The notes under the pieces: model-generated
Database searches by the model: none
What the model saw: the letters and a program-made list of their open reading frames with translations, nothing else
Told to the model about the DNA's origin: nothing
In this document: positions 7,488 through 16,723 of the stretch, piece after piece
How positions within the stretch are numbered: the stretch's first letter is position 1
Layout of the letters: each line of letters opens with the position of its first letter
Translations under genes and position numbers: made by a program
DNA from: an uncultured Clostridium sp.
GTDB lineage: Bacteria > Bacillota > Clostridia > Lachnospirales > Lachnospiraceae
Assembly: GCA_902496665.1 (NCBI GenBank)
Contig: CABVBU010000012.1
Location: forward strand, 1-64,000
Direction: 5' to 3'
DNA: 64,000 bases

Positions 7488-7829
7488 CTACTTCCATTCC
7501 TTCCACACCTCCGGCTGATACCCAAGTGTGGACTGTCTCCCGTTTCTTACAACCGGTGTCCTGATCACGGACGGATTTTCCAGAATCTTCTCTAACTTAT
7601 CCTCATCCGCAATATACTTGATCAGCGCAAGCGTATCCTTATCTTTTCCATCCCAGTTGACCATATTTTCGATTCCGCCGTTGACCTCTGCAACCGAACG
7701 AAACTCGCCTTTGCTCATTCCCTTCTCTTTCATGTCAACAAACTGGTATTTGATACCGCGCTCTTTAAAAAAACGCTCCGCCTTCTTTGTATCATTGCAC
7801 TTTTTTGTGCCAAAAATCTGTATGTTCAA
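7488..7829 (-). CDS. ArsC/Spx-family thioredoxin-fold protein
   Basis: The 113-residue protein has the thioredoxin-like ArsC fold of the Spx/YffB group: IFGTKKCNDTKKAERFFKER with a single cysteine at residue 11, then VDMKEKGMSKGEF, and the late RTPVVRNGR segment. Classical arsenate reductases and Spx share this shape; only one cysteine is present at the N-terminal site and no C-x-x-C. The start is TTG at 7829, ten bases after AAGGAG; the nearby ATG is out of frame. Function, redox sensing or reductase, is not settled by sequence. Confidence 0.8.
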   Translation of the reverse strand: MNIQIFGTKKCNDTKKAERFFKERGIKYQFVDMKEKGMSKGEFRSVAEVNGGIENMVNWDGKDKDTLALIKYIADEDKLEKILENPSVIRTPVVRNGRQSTLGYQPEVWKEWK

Positions 7830-7945
7830 AACATTATTACTCCTTTTTATTTGCCATGACTTTTCCTTATTGCATCCATTATAATACTTTTCATACTAAA
7901 CTTCCATGTAATCGTAGTAAAATAAAGCAGCAGCACAAAATCTCC

Positions 7946-8007
7946 AAAAGAGGCAGGATGCTCTGTCGAAAGGTCGTTCCTTTTCACAGATTCATCCTGC
8001 CTCTTTT
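7946..8007 (-). terminator. Intrinsic terminator of the AbgB-like gene
   Basis: AAAAGAGGCAGGATG at 7946-7960 and CATCCTGCCTCTTTT at 7993-8007 form a perfect 15-bp stem. It lies 75 bases beyond the stop of the minus-strand amidohydrolase gene. The T-rich ends suit either direction. Confidence 0.75.
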
Positions 8008-8081
8008 ATAATCTTCTGTCTTGGATTTTCAAAATTTTTCCGGATATCGATCTATCGTTGATCCCAGTTCAGGCTTCTCCA

Positions 8082-9518
8082 TCAATCCTCCAGCCTCGGT
8101 CCAACCTCCTTCGGGATCGGGCACTCGTAGATGCCGTTTGTCTCCGCCATCCACTCATCATGTGCCTTTTTCAGGATCTCCGGGCTTTCCATGGCCTTTA
8201 ATGCAGCCAGTGCCATCGCCTCGCCCGCATTCAGCATCGCCTTATGTGCGATCCCCGTATTTCCATGGGCGGTCATCTGCCAGGTGTGGGCAGCGGTGCC
8301 GAGAGTGGCAGTGGCAGTTGTGCACATGGCGGTCGGGATCACGTAGCTGGCATCACCGACGTCAGTGGAGCCGGCCTGGACTTTTCCGTTCCAGACGAGC
8401 GGAGCAATGGATGTGTGGAGCGGATGGGCTTCGATCTCCTCCATGCGGTCCACGCCGAAGAGTTTCCTTAAGGACGCGCGCTTTGCCTCCATCTCTTCCG
8501 GTGTCGCGGTCTCGTGGAAGAATTTTGACGCCAGGGCGAAGTCCGCCTCGTCGTATTTCGGGGCACCGATCTCCTCCATGGACTCGTGGAGAACTTCCGA
8601 GAGGACATGGTTCGGGATATAGTCGGAAAGTCCGGCATAGAGCTCGTATGTCATCTCGGTTCCCGTCATCTTTGCGGCGCCTTCCGCCACATCAACGACG
8701 CGCTTGTAGATCTCCTTCACCTGCCATGACTTTGGTGCACGGATAAAATAGTGGACTCTGCTGTGCCCCTGGACAACGTTCGGGGCGATTCCTCCGACAT
8801 CACGGTACGCGTAGTGGACTCTCGCGTCGGAGATAATGTGCTCCCGCAGGTAGTTGACTCCGACGCTCATGAGCTCCGCAGCGTCCAGTGCAGAACGTCC
8901 AAGTTCCGGGGCTGCCGCCGCGTGGGAAGTCACACCCTTAAAGTTAAAGAACACGCTGACATTCGCCAGTGTAGACTCGGACCAGATCGCATTCTTATCG
9001 CCCGGATGCCATGTAAAAGCAGCATCCACACCGTCAAATACACCTTCTCGTGCCATGATTGCCTTTCCGTCTCCCTTTTCCTCACTCGGGCATCCAAAAA
9101 GGATCACAGTTCCCGCTTCCGGGTGCTCCTCGATATAAGCTTTTACAGCAAGCGCTGCCGCCATAGCACCCGCGCCGAGGAGATTATGTCCGCATCCATG
9201 TCCATCCGGGTTTTCCCCTGCGGCTTTCTTTCTCATCGTGCAGCCGCCTTCCTGGGACAGCTCCGGCAGGGCGTCATACTCGGCGAGGAAACCGATCACC
9301 GGCTTTCCGCTTCCGTATACGGCCTTGAACGCCGTCGGCATGCCGCCGACTCCCATCTCCACCTGGAATCCCTCTTTTTTCAGGACTTCCTCGTAGAGCT
9401 TCGCGGTCTTGAATTCATGGAATCCAACCTCTGCATAGTCGAAAATTTTGTCGCTGACATCAACGATCAGGGCTTTTTTATCTGCAACTGCTTTTAAGAC
9501 AAATTCTTTTTTATCCAT
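8082..9518 (-). CDS. M20D amidohydrolase, AbgB-like (p-aminobenzoyl-glutamate hydrolase subunit B type)
   Basis: The 478-residue length and sequence match AbgB. The metal-binding HGCGHN motif is at residues 107-112, and the catalytic EE pair at 146-147 (FGCPSEEKGDGK). A dimerisation domain with SHAAAAPELGRSALDA follows, as in M20D carboxypeptidases and aminoacylases. The family hydrolyses amide-linked glutamate or similar conjugates; the true substrate is unknown. ATG 9518 with GGAAGG upstream is chosen over an ATG 43 codons earlier. It is divergent from a LysR gene, which probably controls it. Confidence 0.9.
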   Translation of the reverse strand: MDKKEFVLKAVADKKALIVDVSDKIFDYAEVGFHEFKTAKLYEEVLKKEGFQVEMGVGGMPTAFKAVYGSGKPVIGFLAEYDALPELSQEGGCTMRKKAAGENPDGHGCGHNLLGAGAMAAALAVKAYIEEHPEAGTVILFGCPSEEKGDGKAIMAREGVFDGVDAAFTWHPGDKNAIWSESTLANVSVFFNFKGVTSHAAAAPELGRSALDAAELMSVGVNYLREHIISDARVHYAYRDVGGIAPNVVQGHSRVHYFIRAPKSWQVKEIYKRVVDVAEGAAKMTGTEMTYELYAGLSDYIPNHVLSEVLHESMEEIGAPKYDEADFALASKFFHETATPEEMEAKRASLRKLFGVDRMEEIEAHPLHTSIAPLVWNGKVQAGSTDVGDASYVIPTAMCTTATATLGTAAHTWQMTAHGNTGIAHKAMLNAGEAMALAALKAMESPEILKKAHDEWMAETNGIYECPIPKEVGPRLED

Positions 9519-9710
9519 AGCTTTCCTTCCCCTTTTCATATTTTCTCTAAAAACTTCTTTCAGCCAGCTTCGTGAGATACATATCCAGTTTTCATTTCCA
9601 TTTAGAATTTTCCCTTTTTCTATATCTCTTTGGTTTGACATCTTCATCTATTTGCTATACACTTGATTATACTATTTTTACAGGATTTTACAAAGTGCCT
9701 GTTTTCATAA

Positions 9711-9732
9711 CGTTATAACCGAATCGTTATAA
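9711..9732. promoter_or_regulatory. Direct repeat, likely LysR operator
   Basis: CGTTATAA occurs at 9711-9718 and again at 9725-9732, a 14-bp period in the 254-bp divergent gap between the AbgB-like gene and its LysR neighbour. Repeated or palindromic sites in such gaps are typical regulator targets. Confidence 0.4.
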
Positions 9733-9772
9733 TCAGGTGCTGCCTGTACGGAAAGGAGCTCTATTTCCCAAT

Positions 9773-10732
9773 ATGAATCTTCAGAACATGGAATACCTCA
9801 TAGAGATCTCAAACTGCGGCTCTATCTCCGCCGCCGCAAAACGCCTCTTCGTGACCCAGCCGTATCTCAGCAAGGTCCTCAGGGAGACGGAAAAAGAGTA
9901 TGGTCTCACGATTTTCACCCGCGGAAAGAATGGGATCGTGCCCACAGAGACCGGACGGCTCTTTCTCGATATGAGCCGGGATCTTTTAGAACATGCGAAC
10001 CATTTCCGTGAGACTTTTAAGGAACATTCCGATTCCTTCCGCCTTCGGATCTCCGCAAGCAGCTGTTCCCACGCAAATGACGCTTTTATCCGCATGACAA
10101 ACGCCAATTCCGACACGCCGTTCCGTTTTTTTTACCGGGAAATGACAAGCACGGAGGTCATTGAAGATCTCTACACCAACCGCGCAGATATCGGCTTTAT
10201 CATGTATCCGTCCCACCGGAAAGAAAAGATTCAGGAACTCCTCGCCCTCCGCCATCTGGAAGAACATCTTCTGTTTTGCTCCCCGACCCAGTTCTTCTGC
10301 CGGACCGGACATCCGATCCTCTCAGAACTCGATGACCTGACACCGGAGAAGCTGTACCGGTACAATTTTATCCTGTATCCCAGTGAAAACCTCTATACGA
10401 ATGCCCCGGAAAGTGTGTACGATGATGAGACACTCCAGCTCATCAACTGGAACCGGATCTCACAGATCATCTACGTCAACAGCCGGGCCTCTCTCCACAA
10501 CCTGATCCAGCGCACGGACTATCTCGGGATCGGAATGAACCCGGTCCGGGATCAGGAGCGCAATTACAATCTTGTCTCATTCCCGCTGCCGGAATGGCTG
10601 AGACGCGGAGATGGGAACAGGGACGATTATGTCTGCTCCTATGTTTTCCAAAAAGGCGCGCAGCTCCCGAAGGCTGCAGAGATGTATATTTCCGCATTGG
10701 AGGAATATTATGGAGCAGAATCCGGATATTAA
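9773..10732 (+). CDS. LysR-family transcriptional regulator
   Basis: The 319-residue protein has the LysR winged helix-turn-helix at the N-terminus (MEYLIEISNCGSISAAAKRL, FVTQPYLSKVLRETEKEYG) and a periplasmic-binding-like effector domain in the rest. It is divergent from the AbgB-like amidohydrolase at 8-9.5 kb, with a repeated CGTTATAA site between them, so it likely controls that gene and itself. ATG 9773 is the first good start; AAAGGAG lies 14 bases upstream, longer than usual, and GTG 9737 upstream has no site. Confidence 0.9.
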   Translation: MNLQNMEYLIEISNCGSISAAAKRLFVTQPYLSKVLRETEKEYGLTIFTRGKNGIVPTETGRLFLDMSRDLLEHANHFRETFKEHSDSFRLRISASSCSHANDAFIRMTNANSDTPFRFFYREMTSTEVIEDLYTNRADIGFIMYPSHRKEKIQELLALRHLEEHLLFCSPTQFFCRTGHPILSELDDLTPEKLYRYNFILYPSENLYTNAPESVYDDETLQLINWNRISQIIYVNSRASLHNLIQRTDYLGIGMNPVRDQERNYNLVSFPLPEWLRRGDGNRDDYVCSYVFQKGAQLPKAAEMYISALEEYYGAESGY

Positions 10733-10792
10733 AAATTGACACCCTATCGCGCGCATCATGAACCGGAAGTTCCTCAGAATTTCCTGCTGCAC

Positions 10793-10848
10793 GAAAAAGC
10801 TCCCGCGAAAGGCTGCACTTAAACTGCAGCCTCTCCGGGAGCTTTTCC
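10793..10848. terminator. Bidirectional intrinsic terminator
   Basis: GAAAAAGCTCCCG at 10793-10805 pairs with CGGGAGCTTTTCC at 10836-10848, with an inner AGGCTGCA/TGCAGCCT helix. It sits between the convergent LysR and phosphoglucomutase genes and can serve both. Confidence 0.85.
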
Positions 10849-10883
10849 TATGTCCGTTCTGTCTGTCTAAATCATTCTCGATC

Positions 10884-12620
10884 TTACATCATCTTATCCA
10901 CCATGCCCATCAGCTCATCACCGACAGCTTTGGACTTCGCCTCAGCGTCATCCAGGGAGGTTCCCTTAACGCCATAGTAGAATTTGATCTTCGGCTCAGT
11001 ACCGGACGGACGGATGCAGAGCCATGCGCCGTCGTTCATATCGTAGTAGAGAACGTTGGACTCCGGAAGACCTGTCTCCTTTACTTCGCCTGTTGCGATA
11101 TCTGTGATCGTGTTCTTCTTATAGTCACGGACAGAAGTTACCTCGTAGCCGCCAAGCGCCTTCGGCGGATTTTTGCGGAAGTTCTCCATGATCTCCTGGA
11201 TCTTCGCAAGTCCCTCAATGCCCTTTAAGCCGATGGATTTTACGGTATCCTTGTAGTAACCGTACTTCTCATATATGGCAACCATCGCATCCCATAAGGT
11301 CATTCCTTTTTCCTTATAGTAAGCAGCAGCCTCACAGAGAGCAGCAGTCGCGGAGATCGCGTCCTTATCACGGGCATATGTACCGATCAGGCAGCCGTAG
11401 CTCTCCTCCATGCCGAACATGTAGGTTCCCTTGCCTGTGGTTTCTTCTTTTAAGATCTGCTGACCGATATATTTGAATCCTGTCAGAACCTCGACGAGCT
11501 TGCAGCCGTAGTGTTTCGCGACGGCATCAACCAGGTTTGTGGTAACGATGGATTTTACGACTTCGCCGTCTGCCGGGATCTTTCCTGCTGCCTGCTTCTG
11601 GCTCAGTACATAGTCACATAACAGGGAGCCGGACATGTTTCCGGTCAGCGGGATATATTCGCCGGACTTTGTATCTTTTACATAAACGCCGAGACGGTCA
11701 GCATCCGGGTCTGTGGCGAGAACAAGGTCCGCGTTCTTCTCCTTCGCAAGCTTTAAGCCAAGCTCAAATGCCTCAGCAGCTTCCGGGTTCGGGTAGCTGA
11801 CGGTTGGGAAATCTCCGTTCGGAAGTTCCTGCTCTGGAACCACATAGACATTCTCGAAACCGATCTCCTTCATCACGCGGCGTGCCGGGATATTTCCGGT
11901 TCCGTGGAGTGGAGTGTAGACGATCGTGATGTCTTTCTGCATACGGTTGATTGCTTCCTGATTTACGACCTGGGCTTTCACCTGGGCGATATATCTGTCA
12001 TCGATCTCTTTTCCGATGACCTGGAATTTTCCGCTCTTTAATGCCTCTTCCTCCGTCGTTGTCTTAACGGTAGAGAGATCTTCGATTGCAAGAACTTCGG
12101 CTGTCACACCTTTGTCGTGCGGCGGTGTAAACTGTGCGCCGTCCTCCCAGTATACCTTGTATCCATTGTATTCCGGCGGGTTATGGCTCGCGGTGATGTT
12201 GATACCGGCGATGCAGCCTAATTCACGGACTGCGAAGGACAGCTCCGGTGTCGGGCGCAGGGATTCAAATTTATACGCCTTGATGCCGTTTGCTGCAAGT
12301 GTCATTGCCGCCTCCATGGCAAATTCCGGGGACATATGGCGGGAATCGAAAGCGATCGCAACACCTTTGTCGGCTCCACCCTGTTTGATAATATAGTTCG
12401 CAAGTCCCTGGGTCGCGCGGCGGACTGTATAGATATTCATACGGTTGATTCCGGCTCCAATGATTCCGCGAAGTCCCGCAGTACCAAATTCCAGATCCAT
12501 ATAGAAACGTTCCTTGATTTCGTTTTCATCGTTCGCAATTGCCCGAAGCTCTTCTTTCGTCTTATCGTCAAAGTACGGATTGGCAAGCCATTCCTGGTAG
12601 ATCTTCATGTAATCCTTCAT
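10884..12620 (-). CDS. pgcA: Phosphoglucomutase/phosphomannomutase
   Basis: The 578-residue protein is an alpha-D-phosphohexomutase close to Bacillus PgcA. RFYMDLEFGTAGLRG opens domain 1, the phosphoserine loop TASHNPPE has S145, the magnesium loop DPDADR is at 304-309, and RPSGTEPKIKFY forms the phosphate-binding loop near the C-terminus. It converts glucose-6-phosphate to glucose-1-phosphate for envelope polysaccharide and glycogen synthesis. ATG 12620 is preceded by GGGGTG at eight bases. It is a single gene that converges on the LysR gene. Confidence 0.95.
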   Translation of the reverse strand: MKDYMKIYQEWLANPYFDDKTKEELRAIANDENEIKERFYMDLEFGTAGLRGIIGAGINRMNIYTVRRATQGLANYIIKQGGADKGVAIAFDSRHMSPEFAMEAAMTLAANGIKAYKFESLRPTPELSFAVRELGCIAGINITASHNPPEYNGYKVYWEDGAQFTPPHDKGVTAEVLAIEDLSTVKTTTEEEALKSGKFQVIGKEIDDRYIAQVKAQVVNQEAINRMQKDITIVYTPLHGTGNIPARRVMKEIGFENVYVVPEQELPNGDFPTVSYPNPEAAEAFELGLKLAKEKNADLVLATDPDADRLGVYVKDTKSGEYIPLTGNMSGSLLCDYVLSQKQAAGKIPADGEVVKSIVTTNLVDAVAKHYGCKLVEVLTGFKYIGQQILKEETTGKGTYMFGMEESYGCLIGTYARDKDAISATAALCEAAAYYKEKGMTLWDAMVAIYEKYGYYKDTVKSIGLKGIEGLAKIQEIMENFRKNPPKALGGYEVTSVRDYKKNTITDIATGEVKETGLPESNVLYYDMNDGAWLCIRPSGTEPKIKFYYGVKGTSLDDAEAKSKAVGDELMGMVDKMM

Positions 12621-12753
12621 GTTTTGACACCCCTCATGCATTATTTTTCCGGGGCGGAAAATATAATTCCAGCCACCTGTAAGATAGGTTCATTATATTA
12701 CATTTCTAATGAAAAATAAAGTTATTTCCATATCCCGGTTCCTGATAATCTTC

Positions 12754-12782
12754 TTGTTTTAACCTCAAAAACCTTTTATAAT
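12754..12782 (+). promoter_or_regulatory. Sigma-A promoter of the CoA-transferase gene
   Basis: TTGTTT at 12754-12759 and TATAAT at 12777-12782 with a 17-bp spacer, 60 bases upstream of the start codon. A second TATAAT-like box lies near 12820. Confidence 0.5.
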
Positions 12783-12841
12783 GAACCTGTGTGGTGCAAT
12801 TCATATTTCGTAAAAAAATATTATAATGAGTGAGGATTCAT

Positions 12842-14164
12842 ATGGAAAATTACAAGAGTAAGATCGTAACTGCGGAGGCTGCCGTTGCGGCAGCCGTAAA
12901 AGACGGCGACTGGGTCGATTATGGATTCGGCGGCGGATTCCCGGAACTTCTTGATAAGGCACTTGCTGCAAGAAAAGGTCATTTAAAGGACATTAAGATC
13001 CGCGGCGGTCTCGTGATCCGTCCGCGCATCGAGGTCGTTGAGGCTGACCCGGAACAGGAAAGCTTCTCCTACTACAGCTGGCATATCGGTGACTACGAAC
13101 GGAAACTCCAGACCCGCGGCCTTGTAAAATTCATGCCGGTGGTCCTTCGTCTTCTCCCGACACTCTACCGCCAGCGCTATATCCAAACAGACGTTGCTTT
13201 CGTTCCGGTATCCGCTCCGGATGAGAACGGCTACTGCGGTCTCGGTATCTCAAACTTCGCATGGAGAACCATGTTTGAGAGCGCCAGAACCGTGATCTTT
13301 GAGATCAACGAACATTACCCGAAGCTTCAGGGCGTGGACGGTTCCCACCGGGTCCATCTTTCCGAGGCTGACTACATTGTTGAAGGCGAACACGAACCAC
13401 TTCCGGTACGTTCCTACAAGGCACCGTCCGAAACTGATATCGCCATTGCAAAGCTCGTCGTAAATGAGATCCCGGATGGCGCGGTTCTCTCTCTCGGCGT
13501 CGGAGGCGTTCCGTTCACCGTCGCGAACATGTTGGCAGAATCGGATCTTAAGGATCTCGGCTGCCATACCGGTACCATCAGTGATGCCTATTTAAATCTC
13601 TGGAAAGCCGGAAAACTCACAAATGCAAGAAAAGAATTTGATGCCGGTCTCTCCACCTGGAACCTTGCGATGGGCTCCCAGGAGTTCTATGACTGGATCG
13701 CGGAAAATCCGAAGCTTTTCCACCCGGCTGATCTCGACTATGTCCATGACCCGCAGCGCATCGGAACCATGAAGAACGTTATCAGCATCAACGGCGGCGT
13801 GCAGCTTGACCTTATGGGCCAGGAGAATGCAGAGTCCGCAGGAACCCGCCAGCTCTCCGGCATCGGCGGTCAGATGGACTTCCTTGAGGGCGCCTACCGC
13901 TCTGTCGGAGGAAAAGGATACATCTGCATCAACTCCGCGAGAAAGGCAAAGGACGGCACCTTAAAGTCCAATATCGTTCCGTTTATCCCGGGCGGCTCCA
14001 CCGTGTCCGCACCGCGTACCATGATCCAGAGCGTTGCGACCGAGTACGGTATCGCGAACCTCTCCGGAAAGACCTTAAGAGAGCGCGCCGAGGCCATGAT
14101 CTCCATCGCGCACCCGGATTTTAGGGATGAGCTGGAGCAGTATGCGAAAGAGGCGTTTCACTAA
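12842..14164 (+). CDS. Acetyl-CoA hydrolase/transferase family CoA-transferase
   Basis: The 440-residue protein spans both halves of the butyryl/4-hydroxybutyrate-CoA:acetate CoA-transferase family. GVGGVPFTVA and the late FIPGGSTVSAPRT and HPDFRDEL blocks are clear. These enzymes move CoA between short-chain acids through a glutamyl-CoA intermediate. The catalytic glutamate normally sits in a H-[ST]-E motif followed by SD/GD; here the equivalent is HTGTISD, with glycine at residue 244. Either this is a divergent subgroup or the enzyme uses another residue. ATG 12842 follows AGGA by six to seven bases. It is a single gene with its own promoter and terminator. Confidence 0.85.
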   Translation: MENYKSKIVTAEAAVAAAVKDGDWVDYGFGGGFPELLDKALAARKGHLKDIKIRGGLVIRPRIEVVEADPEQESFSYYSWHIGDYERKLQTRGLVKFMPVVLRLLPTLYRQRYIQTDVAFVPVSAPDENGYCGLGISNFAWRTMFESARTVIFEINEHYPKLQGVDGSHRVHLSEADYIVEGEHEPLPVRSYKAPSETDIAIAKLVVNEIPDGAVLSLGVGGVPFTVANMLAESDLKDLGCHTGTISDAYLNLWKAGKLTNARKEFDAGLSTWNLAMGSQEFYDWIAENPKLFHPADLDYVHDPQRIGTMKNVISINGGVQLDLMGQENAESAGTRQLSGIGGQMDFLEGAYRSVGGKGYICINSARKAKDGTLKSNIVPFIPGGSTVSAPRTMIQSVATEYGIANLSGKTLRERAEAMISIAHPDFRDELEQYAKEAFH

Positions 14165-14193
14165 AAAATAAAAAGTTCCATATTGAAAAAATC

Positions 14194-14245
14194 TGCGGCA
14201 GAATCCGATGATATTCCACTCACCGGATTTCTGCCGCAAATTTTA
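14194..14245 (+). terminator. Intrinsic terminator of the CoA-transferase gene
   Basis: TGCGGCAGAATCCG at 14194-14207 pairs with CGGATTTCTGCCGCA at 14224-14238 with one bulge, followed by AATTTTATC. Confidence 0.75.
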
Positions 14246-14331
14246 TCTCATCCATATAAGACTCCTGCCTCATTGACAGGGATCTACCTGATCCATCACA
14301 GACGTTTTTTCTGTACATGTATTTTTTCTAT

Positions 14332-15510
14332 TTATTTCGTATCAAATCTCGTAACCGCCATATGCACCAGATACGGGATCAGGATCACCGGAATTGCGAG
14401 GTACGCGAGGACACTGTACGCGCGCTGGATCAGGGTCAGGAGACCAAACTGGGCGATGGCAAAATCTACAACGCAGCAGATCAGGGCTGCGATGATCTCG
14501 TGGCGTGAGATCTTTCTCTCAGGCATTTCGCCTGCGTTTTTCACGGATTCTCCGGCCAAAACAGTTTTCTTTCTGTCAGCACATCCGGCTTCGATTCCGC
14601 TGCAGATTCTCCTCACCATCGCAGCCACCATATTGACCGCCGTGGAGACTGCCCCGAGAATAATAAGGATCGAGATCAGCGGTGTCATAAATGCCTTTCC
14701 GACACCATTTTGAACCATAAATAAAGTCGGAACGCTCTGGTTTTTCATCTCCGGGTTTTGGCAGACCGTCATGATCCCCAGAACTACCATGGTCATCATC
14801 AGCGTGTTTACCACAAATCCGATCCCCATGCTCTTTACCGCATCACCCGGCTTCTCAAAGGACTTCGCGTGCTGAACAAAGACGGCCACATTCGCCAACT
14901 GGAAGGTTCCATAGAGGAATGCGGAGTACAGGGCTTTCCCGAAAGGAACCGGCTCCGCCTGCATTGCGGCTGCGGTCTCTTTGATCGCGCCGAAGCCTGC
15001 CGCAATGTTCGGAATATACACGATCAGAAGTCCCGCGATGATGCAGACGGAAAGCACCGATGCCACTTTCCGGACAAGATCCGTTCCGAAGATCGCCACG
15101 ATAAAAATAAACACACCGATCACAAACGTGCAGAGCAAATACGGAAGTCCCGTGAGGGCAGACAGCGTCGCACCGCCTGTCGCAAAAGCAACCGCCGGGG
15201 CCACACACATCACACAGAGATACAGGATCTCAAACAGGTTGGAAAAGACCGGTGAAAACTTTCCGTAAAACGCGTTATTGTAGGACCGGTAATCGTACAC
15301 CTCATGTTTTCTCGCAAACCGCAGGCAGTAGGCAAAAAACACTGTATTATAGAGCATCGCGGCCGCCGGCATGATCAGGCACCAGATCCCATAACGCACA
15401 TAGTAACTGTAGATCTGCGCGCCGGAGGCAAAACCGCCGCCGAAATGGGTCGTAAACCACACAAACGCAACCCCTAAGATCATGGAACCGGCTTTATTTT
15501 TCTGTGTCAT
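14332..15510 (-). CDS. YkvI-family multi-pass membrane protein
   Basis: The 392-residue protein has about ten hydrophobic segments and the N-terminal signature FTTHFGGGFASGAQ, typical of YkvI-type proteins, distant relatives of amino-acid permeases of the APC/BCCT-like fold. The middle (about 300-345) has a basic cytoplasmic loop. It starts at ATG 15510, overlapping the last 17 bases of the upstream gldA-like gene, with AAAGGA seven bases ahead, so the two genes are translationally linked. The transported substrate is unknown; pairing with a dehydrogenase suggests uptake of its substrate. Confidence 0.8.
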   Translation of the reverse strand: MTQKNKAGSMILGVAFVWFTTHFGGGFASGAQIYSYYVRYGIWCLIMPAAAMLYNTVFFAYCLRFARKHEVYDYRSYNNAFYGKFSPVFSNLFEILYLCVMCVAPAVAFATGGATLSALTGLPYLLCTFVIGVFIFIVAIFGTDLVRKVASVLSVCIIAGLLIVYIPNIAAGFGAIKETAAAMQAEPVPFGKALYSAFLYGTFQLANVAVFVQHAKSFEKPGDAVKSMGIGFVVNTLMMTMVVLGIMTVCQNPEMKNQSVPTLFMVQNGVGKAFMTPLISILIILGAVSTAVNMVAAMVRRICSGIEAGCADRKKTVLAGESVKNAGEMPERKISRHEIIAALICCVVDFAIAQFGLLTLIQRAYSVLAYLAIPVILIPYLVHMAVTRFDTK

Positions 15511-16609
15511 AGGCGTCCTTTCCTGCCCGTTCCTTTAATCGGTCCATGGCATCTCTCAGCATTTCTTTTGTCACCCTGTAGGGATAATGGGCAACATCGG
15601 ACATCTCCGGGATCCGGTTTATGCTCTCCTCCCACTCGTCCTCTGTGATCTCGATCTCCTTTAGGGATACTGGAAGTCCGATTTCACGGTTCAGCTTATA
15701 GATCTTCTCAAACTCCTCTTCCTGTCCGTCCACAAGCAGTGCAAGGAGAACCCCAAAGCCAACGACCTCCCCGTGAAGATGGCGTTTCTCGATCACCGGA
15801 TAAGATGTCAGCGCGTAGAAGACCGCATGGGCAAGTCCGCTGTTGTAATCCGGGGTGCAGTCCTTCGTTAAAAAGATGGACGCGATTCCCGTGGTGACAA
15901 CGATGGCGAGGACCACCTGCTCCACATCGTAGGTGCAGAGCCCTTTCTGATGATCCGCATACGCCTTTACACCATACTCAAGAAGCGGCTGCAGACACAT
16001 CTCACTGACCGCGACGCCTACCGCTGTGAAGTGCTCCAGACGCTCATCCCTGGATGAGATCTTCGCCTCATAATATTTTGCGTAAGTATCGCCAATTCCA
16101 GCCCACATGTATCTCGCCGGAGCTTTTGCGATGATCTCCGTGTCGATGAAGGCGTGCATCGCCGGGCGGATAAAGAAGTGCGGTTTTAAGAATGTCCCGT
16201 CATCGTTGTACATGATGGAGACGGAGGTCGTCGCGGCGCAGTTGGAGGCGATGGTCGGGAATGTGAATACCGGCTTATCGTCCGTGATGCAGAGGCACTT
16301 TACGGTATCCAGCGCTTTTCCGCCGCCGACACCAAAGACCATGTCTGCCTCGTGATAGACCGGCAGCGCCCGGAGCGCCTCCACAGTCTTGTAGGTACAG
16401 TCCTCCCCGAACAGTTCTTTTCCGATGATCGTGAGGTTCGTCTTATCCACAGCCGCCTTGATCTTATCATAGGCCGCCTCCAGGGCCAGCTTTCCGCCAA
16501 TCACCAGGACCGTCTTCCCGTAGGATTCGCAGACCGGACCGATCTTATCATAGATGGCATTTCCGATGGAATAGCTCGGAAGATGTACTTCGTAATTTTC
16601 AAGTTTCAT
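15494..16609 (-). CDS. Iron-containing alcohol dehydrogenase, glycerol-dehydrogenase-like
   Basis: The 371-residue protein belongs to the group III (iron/zinc) alcohol dehydrogenases, closest in layout to GldA. The NAD-binding GVGGGKALDTVK is at 93-104. Metal ligands are D174 (GIGDTYAKYYEA), H261 (GLAHAVFY) and H279 (HLHGEVVGFG). GldA enzymes oxidise glycerol to dihydroxyacetone with NAD; relatives act on other polyols or amino alcohols, so the substrate is open. GAAGGAG precedes ATG 16609. It is first in a two-gene operon with the YkvI-like membrane protein. Confidence 0.9.
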   Translation of the reverse strand: MKLENYEVHLPSYSIGNAIYDKIGPVCESYGKTVLVIGGKLALEAAYDKIKAAVDKTNLTIIGKELFGEDCTYKTVEALRALPVYHEADMVFGVGGGKALDTVKCLCITDDKPVFTFPTIASNCAATTSVSIMYNDDGTFLKPHFFIRPAMHAFIDTEIIAKAPARYMWAGIGDTYAKYYEAKISSRDERLEHFTAVGVAVSEMCLQPLLEYGVKAYADHQKGLCTYDVEQVVLAIVVTTGIASIFLTKDCTPDYNSGLAHAVFYALTSYPVIEKRHLHGEVVGFGVLLALLVDGQEEEFEKIYKLNREIGLPVSLKEIEITEDEWEESINRIPEMSDVAHYPYRVTKEMLRDAMDRLKERAGKDAYDTEK

Positions 16610-16668
16610 GTGTGTTCTCCTTCTTTATAGAAAATTCCCGCGATGTGACCGGAATTTCTACATTTCAA

Positions 16669-16723
16669 TACCGTGGATGTCCGAACGATTCTGATTCGAC
16701 CGCTCCATCGCTATACCACGGTA
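16669..16723 (-). promoter_or_regulatory. Inverted repeat in the gldA-like leader
   Basis: TACCGTGG at 16669-16676 and CCACGGTA at 16716-16723 are perfect inverted repeats 39 bases apart, about 60 bases upstream of the dehydrogenase start. It could close an RNA leader structure or be a pair of operator half-sites. Confidence 0.3.
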
